Shown here piece by piece: positions 13,445 to 19,625 of a stretch of 19,625 nucleotides of DNA. A model generated the notes under the pieces. The model saw only the letters and a list, made by a program, of their open reading frames with translations, searched no databases and was not told the origin of the DNA. A program made the translations under genes and the position numbers. The DNA lies in NCBI GenBank assembly GCA_036505275.1, contig DASXTS010000281.1, positions 1 through 19,625 of the forward strand. Reading direction: 5' to 3'. This stretch comes from DASXTS01 sp036505275 (GTDB lineage Bacteria; Actinomycetota; Actinomycetes; Mycobacteriales; Pseudonocardiaceae). Each line of letters opens with the position of its first letter. The first letter of the stretch is position 1.

Positions 13445-14421
13445 GGCACCGCACCGTGCCGAACGCCGTCGCCCCGGCGCACGCCCGAACCGACGCCCGA
13501 ACCGACGCCCGGCCCGACGCCCGGCTCGACGCCTGGCCCGACGCCTGGCCCGACGCTTGGACCGCCGGCGGCGTGCTGCTGCCCGCCGCGCGCGGACGCC
13601 CAGGCCCCGGCCACCGCGACTGCGTCCAGCGACGCGCCGACCTCGTGCACCCGGACTCCCCAGACACCGGCAGTGGCGGCTAGCGCGCTGATCGCCGCGG
13701 TGGCCACCTCCCGGCCATCGGCCGGCCGTGGTGAGCCGTCGGCACCGGCAAGCAGCGTGCCGAGGAAACGCTTGCGGGACGCGCCGACCAGCACCGGAAG
13801 GCCGGTGGACACGAGCGCGCCGAGGTGCGCCAGCAGCGTCCAGTTGTGCGCGGCCGTCTTGGCGAAGCCCAAGCCCGGATCGATCACCAACGCCTCCGCC
13901 GGCACCCCGGCCGCGAGCGCCGCGTCCACCCTGGCCAGCAGCTCGGCCCTGACGTCTGCGACGACGTCCTGGTAGCGCGCCAGCGAGTCCATCACGTCGC
14001 TGCGACCGCGCCAGTGCATGAGAATCCACGGCACGCCAGCGGCGGCGATCATGGACGCCATCGCCGGGTCACCGAGCCCGCCGGACACGTCGTTAACCAG
14101 GACGGCGCCGGCCTCGACCGCGGCCGCCGCCACCGAGGCGCGGGTGGTGTCCACGCTCACCGGCACGCCGGCCGCGGCCAGCTCGGTGATCACCGGTAGC
14201 ACCCTGGCCAGCTCGACCTCGGCGTCCACCCGCCGCGCGCCCGGCCTTGTCGACTCGCCGCCGACATCGACCAGGTCCGCGCCGCGGTTGAACATCGCCA
14301 GCCCGTGCCCGATCGCGTCGTCGCGGTCCAGGTACTGGCCGCCGTCGGAGAACGAGTCCGGCGTGACATTGAGCACGCCCATGACGACACACCTGCCGGG
14401 CCGGGGCAGCGTAGCGGTCAC
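13441..14421 (-). CDS. folP: Dihydropteroate synthase
   Basis: FolP condenses hydroxymethyl-dihydropterin pyrophosphate with p-aminobenzoate and is the sulfonamide target. The TIM-barrel motifs are all present: MGVLNVTPDSFSDGGQY (residues 14-30), DVGGESTRPGA (52-62), VSVDTTR, VNDVSGGLGDP, LMHWRG, IDPGLGFAKT and VGASRKRFLG, ending with RVHEVGASLDAVAVAGAW. The core ends near residue 280. An unusual Gly-Val-Pro repeat tail of about 45 residues follows, making 326 residues in total against about 280 usual. The start is GTG at 14421, 21 bp after folE. The tail is encoded by a 12-bp array directly before the folB overlap. Confidence 0.96.
   Translation of the reverse strand: MTATLPRPGRCVVMGVLNVTPDSFSDGGQYLDRDDAIGHGLAMFNRGADLVDVGGESTRPGARRVDAEVELARVLPVITELAAAGVPVSVDTTRASVAAAAVEAGAVLVNDVSGGLGDPAMASMIAAAGVPWILMHWRGRSDVMDSLARYQDVVADVRAELLARVDAALAAGVPAEALVIDPGLGFAKTAAHNWTLLAHLGALVSTGLPVLVGASRKRFLGTLLAGADGSPRPADGREVATAAISALAATAGVWGVRVHEVGASLDAVAVAGAWASARGGQQHAAGGPSVGPGVGPGVEPGVGPGVGSGVGSGVRRGDGVRHGAVP
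13481..13562 (-). repeat. 12-bp tandem repeat, about seven copies, at the 3' end of folP
   Basis: Units related to CGACGCCCGAAC and CGACGCCTGGCC encode GVGP/GVGS tetrapeptides in the FolP tail. Adjacent copies are nearly identical. Because the unit is 12 bp, copy-number change keeps the frame and the downstream GTGA coupling to folB. Confidence 0.9.
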
Positions 14422-14442
14422 CTAGCACTCCGCGCGCACGGC

Positions 14443-15069
14443 TCAGCGCCCCCGGATCAGGGAGAGCGCCTCGGCGCGGGAGGACGCCGAGGTCTTGAAC
14501 TGCCCGCGCACCGAGGACGTGGTGGTCACCGCGCCGGGCTTGCGGATCCCCCGCACGCCCATGCACAGGTGCTCGGCCTCGATGACCACGATCACCCCGC
14601 GCGGGTCGAGCCGCTGCTCGAGCGCGTCGGCGATCTGCGAGGTGAGCCGCTCCTGCACCTGGGGCCGGCGAGCGTACAGGTCGACCAGCCGCGCGATCTT
14701 GGACAGTCCGGTGACCCGGCCGTGCACGTCCGGGATGTAGCCGACGTGGGCGACGCCGTGGAACGGCAGCAGGTGGTGCTCGCAGAAGGAGTACAGCGGG
14801 ATGTCCTTGATCAGCACGAGCTCCTCGTGGCTCTCCTCGAAGGTCTTGGACAGCACGGCGTCGGGGTTCGTGTACAGCCCGGCGAACATCTCCCGGTAGG
14901 CCCGCGCCACCCTGGCGGGCGTCTCCCGCAGGCCCTCCCGCTCCGGGTCCTCGCCGCAGGCCAGCAGCAGCTCGCGCACCGCGGCCTCGGCGCGGGCGTG
15001 GTCAAACACCGGCAGCAGCCCGGTTCGCCGCCGGTTGTCACCGTTTGGGCTCGTCCCGGTCATCGCCAT
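14443..15069 (-). CDS. folE: GTP cyclohydrolase I
   Basis: FolE converts GTP to 7,8-dihydroneopterin triphosphate, the first step of folate synthesis. The 208-residue product shows GLRETPARVARAYREMFAGL, the zinc site SFCEHHLLPFHG (94-105) with HLCMGVRG (168-175), the central GLSKIARLVDLYARRPQVQERLT, and the end SSRAEALSLIRG. The ATG at 15069 is chosen because AGGAGG lies about 12 bp upstream; a second ATG at 15063 is possible. It begins 28 bp after the ftsH stop and is the first folate gene of the operon. Confidence 0.97.
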   Translation of the reverse strand: MAMTGTSPNGDNRRRTGLLPVFDHARAEAAVRELLLACGEDPEREGLRETPARVARAYREMFAGLYTNPDAVLSKTFEESHEELVLIKDIPLYSFCEHHLLPFHGVAHVGYIPDVHGRVTGLSKIARLVDLYARRPQVQERLTSQIADALEQRLDPRGVIVVIEAEHLCMGVRGIRKPGAVTTTSSVRGQFKTSASSRAEALSLIRGR

Positions 15070-15097
15070 AGCGTGACACCGCCTCCTAGCGATGAGG

Positions 15098-17602
<2,505 letters not shown>

Positions 17603-17695
17603 TCGCGTTACGGCCTTGGGTGGCCTCGACCCTTCCCGTGGGGATTGGCGTGTTCGTTCAGGGTACCCGTCACCCATCGACGCGTACCTGACGAG

Positions 17696-17721
17696 AACGA
17701 TCGGCGCGGTCGCCCGGTTCC
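17696..17721 (-). promoter_or_regulatory. Predicted ECF sigma (SigR/SigH/SigE-type) promoter of ftsH
   Basis: On the minus strand GGAAC (complement of 17717-17721) is followed after exactly 18 bases by GTT (complement of 17696-17698), within CGTT. It fits GGAAY-N18-SGTT and lies about 95 bp upstream of the ftsH ATG in the correct orientation. The first hexamer GGAAC would also suit SigE-type factors. A TAGTAT on the minus strand further upstream (about 17768-17773) may be the -10 of a second, housekeeping promoter. Confidence 0.55.
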
Positions 17722-17849
17722 GCCTTGGACCGACCCGGTCGTGTTGCGCCAGACGAGTGAACGACGTGATACTACTCACAGTAAAGATCGGTATTGTGCA
17801 GCTCTCCGCTACCTTGCACGCCTAATCCCCGCGATCTTTGTATGGGCCG

Positions 17850-19625
17850 ATGACCCGTCCGAGTGAACGCACGATCACTGCTAGTAGAACAGTGGCCTCC
17901 GGCGGCACGCGCTCCACCCTCGTTGGCACCGGTGCAGTTCTCGGCATGGTGCTGGCCGCCACGGCGACCGTCGTCGCGTTGCAGGGCGGCGGCGTCGCCG
18001 GTGGAGCGTGCCTGAGCGCCACCCCGCTGCGGATCGTGGCCGCGCCGGCGATCGCGCCGGCCGTCCAGGAGATCGTGCAGCGCGACGTGGACCGGTCATG
18101 CGTGGCGGCCCAGGTGGTGCCGCAGGACTCCGCCGACGTGGCGAGCGCGCTCGCCGCGGGCACTGGCGAGCCGCCGGCGCTCTGGATCCCGGACTCCTCG
18201 ATGTGGCCCAAGCGGGCCAGGCGGGAAGCCGCCCGCCTGAGTGGCCCGCCGTGCACGATCGAGGAGCACGAGCCACTGGCCATCTCGCCGCTGGTCGGGG
18301 TGACCGCCCGCAAGGACGCGGAGAAGCTCGGTTGGCCGGACGCGCAGCCGGGCTGGCAGGAGCTGATCGACGGCCGGGTGCCGACCACCATCGGTGATCC
18401 GGCGACCACCACAGAGGGGCTGGCCACCCTGCTCGTGGTACGGCGGCTGCTCGGCAACCCGGACGGCACGCCGCGGCCCGAGCTCGGCGCCACGTTACTC
18501 AAGGTCGGGCGCGGCGCCGTGCCGACCATCCAGGCGGCCTACGACAAACTGGGGAGCTCGCCGGACGCGCTCGTGTTCACGGCCTCCGAGCAATCCGTCG
18601 TCGCCCACAACCGGGCGGCCGGCCGGACATCCGCGGTGGCCGTCTACCCGATGGACGGCACTGTCGCGCTGGACTACCCGGTGGTGCGGGTGAAGGCCGA
18701 CGAGCCGAGCGGGCCGGGCGACACCACCGGGGCAGTCACCGCCACCGATACCGCCAGCGCCACCGCCACCGCCTCTGGAACCGCCACCGGAACGGCCACC
18801 GGGACCGCCGGCGAGGCCGCCACCGAGGCGGCCGCCGAGACCGTGGAGGCCGCGCTGCGCACGCCGGAGGCCGTCCGCACCCTGCGGGCCGCGGGCTTCC
18901 GCGACCGCGACGGCGTGCTCGGCGACCTGCGCGACGGCACCTCGGGCATCGTGCCGTCCAAGCCGACCCTGCTGGCCATGCCCCCGCTGGAGCAGGCCAC
19001 CGAGGTGCTGCGCATCTGGAGCGCGGTCACCCTGGACGCCAAGCTGCTGGTGCTGATCGACGTGTCCGGCTCGATGGACGCCGAGGCCGGCAGCGGGCAG
19101 ACCCGCATCGAGCTGGCCAGGGACGCCGCGCTCACCACGCTGCCGCTCTACCCGGACAGCACCGACGTGGGACTTTGGGCGTTCTCGTTGCAGCGAGCGC
19201 CATCGCACGACTGGGTCGAACTGGTTCCGATGGGCCGGATGACCGACCGGGTCGGCCAGGTCAGCCGCCGCCAGGCGCTGCAGGAGGCATTCGCCTCGCT
19301 GCCCTCTCGTACCGACGGCGCCACCGGTCTGAACGACACCGTGCTCGCCGCCGTCCGCGCGCAGCGCGGCGGCTATGTCGCGGGCCGGGTCAACGCCGTC
19401 GTCGTTGTCACCGACGGCCGCCACGAGGACCCCGACGGCACCAACGACGAGGCGCTGGTGCGCACCCTGCAGGCCGAGGCCGACCCGGCCCGCCCCGTCC
19501 CTGTGATCCTCGTCGCGATGGGCCTCGACGTCGACTTCCCCGCCTTGCAACGGATCGCCGCCGCCACCGGTGGCAAGGCCTACCAGGCCCGCGACCCCGC
19601 GGATATCAGCAGCGTGTTCCTCGAT
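17850..19625 (+). CDS. Substrate-binding and von Willebrand factor A domain protein, N-terminal part (cut by window edge)
   Basis: 592 codons are present and open at the right edge. A short basic N-terminus leads into one hydrophobic segment (LVGTGAVLGMVLAATATVVAL), a signal anchor or signal peptide. An extracellular solute-binding-like domain follows (about 50-380: LRIVAAPAIAPAVQEIV, ALWIPDSSMW, VYPMDGTVALDYPVVRV). A VWA domain starts near 398 with the complete MIDAS: DVSGS at 404-408, the threonine in GATGLNDT near 491 and VVVTDGRHED near 520. Such proteins are widespread in actinobacteria and of unknown role; metal-dependent ligand binding at the cell surface is inferred. ATG at 17850 is preferred; GTG at 17892 is possible, and neither has a good ribosome site. 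A Thr/Ala repeat linker interrupts the first domain. It is divergent from ftsH. Confidence 0.85.
   Translation, partial: MTRPSERTITASRTVASGGTRSTLVGTGAVLGMVLAATATVVALQGGGVAGGACLSATPLRIVAAPAIAPAVQEIVQRDVDRSCVAAQVVPQDSADVASALAAGTGEPPALWIPDSSMWPKRARREAARLSGPPCTIEEHEPLAISPLVGVTARKDAEKLGWPDAQPGWQELIDGRVPTTIGDPATTTEGLATLLVVRRLLGNPDGTPRPELGATLLKVGRGAVPTIQAAYDKLGSSPDALVFTASEQSVVAHNRAAGRTSAVAVYPMDGTVALDYPVVRVKADEPSGPGDTTGAVTATDTASATATASGTATGTATGTAGEAATEAAAETVEAALRTPEAVRTLRAAGFRDRDGVLGDLRDGTSGIVPSKPTLLAMPPLEQATEVLRIWSAVTLDAKLLVLIDVSGSMDAEAGSGQTRIELARDAALTTLPLYPDSTDVGLWAFSLQRAPSHDWVELVPMGRMTDRVGQVSRRQALQEAFASLPSRTDGATGLNDTVLAAVRAQRGGYVAGRVNAVVVVTDGRHEDPDGTNDEALVRTLQAEADPARPVPVILVAMGLDVDFPALQRIAAATGGKAYQARDPADISSVFLD
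18730..18812 (+). repeat. ACCGCCAC-rich low-complexity repeat in the VWA-protein gene
   Basis: Imperfect 6- to 12-bp repeats built on ACCGCCACC encode a TATDTASATATASGTATG-type linker within the substrate-binding domain. It should be flexible, exposed outside the cell and possibly glycosylated on threonine; the last point is inference. Confidence 0.8.

Noticed and set aside
13481..13562. Possible CRISPR-like array
   Set aside because: The unit is 12 bp without spacers and lies in frame inside folP; it is a coding minisatellite.

Overview
The window is high-GC actinobacterial chromosome. Its gene order matches the conserved block known in Mycobacterium tuberculosis as Rv3610c to Rv3596c (ftsH, folE, folP, folB, folK, DUF3180 protein, Ala/Pro/Arg-rich membrane protein, DUF2520 protein, panC, panD, coaX, ..., lsr2, clpC). 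Lsr2, the four-gene folate cluster with GTGA/ATGA stop-start overlaps, and the proline-rich tails point to a mycelial actinobacterium, most likely Pseudonocardiales or a close relative. That placement is an inference; no rRNA gene is present. The core genes lie on the minus strand, so the window reads backwards relative to transcription.

Layout, left to right: 5' part of clpC (-, cut by the window edge); a divergent control region with a predicted ECF-sigma promoter for clpC and an iron box for a FhuF-type [2Fe-2S] protein (+); a strong hairpin between convergent fhuF and lsr2; lsr2 (-); about 1.1 kb of lower-GC DNA with no supported gene; a SAM-dependent methyltransferase (+); a short convergent gap with a hairpin and a 22-bp tandem repeat; coaX, a 19-codon remnant that looks like the start of panD, panC and a DUF2520 protein (all -); an MFS transporter (+); a PrsW-type membrane protease (-) and a coiled-coil membrane protein (-, probable DUF6779); then DUF3180, folK, folB, folP, folE and ftsH as one tight minus-strand operon; finally a divergent substrate-binding/von Willebrand A membrane protein (+, cut by the right edge).

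The genes fall into working groups. folE, folP, folB and folK make tetrahydropterin/folate precursors. The DUF2520 protein, panC and coaX belong to pantothenate/CoA synthesis. ClpC and FtsH are AAA+ proteolytic machines, and both carry the same kind of predicted oxidative/thiol-stress promoter. FhuF is predicted to be iron-repressed.

The most unusual points are: (1) panD is missing from its usual place, replaced by a 19-codon ORF that aligns with the PanD N-terminus; (2) nearly every gene here carries an in-frame tandem repeat of 9, 12, 15 or 18 bp in a linker or tail; (3) lysS, which I would expect between coaX and lsr2, is absent, and that position holds a methyltransferase gene and a low-GC gap; (4) matched ECF promoters for clpC and ftsH; (5) a clear iron box for fhuF. 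I saw no CRISPR array, transposase, tRNA, rRNA, or defence or biosynthetic cluster.
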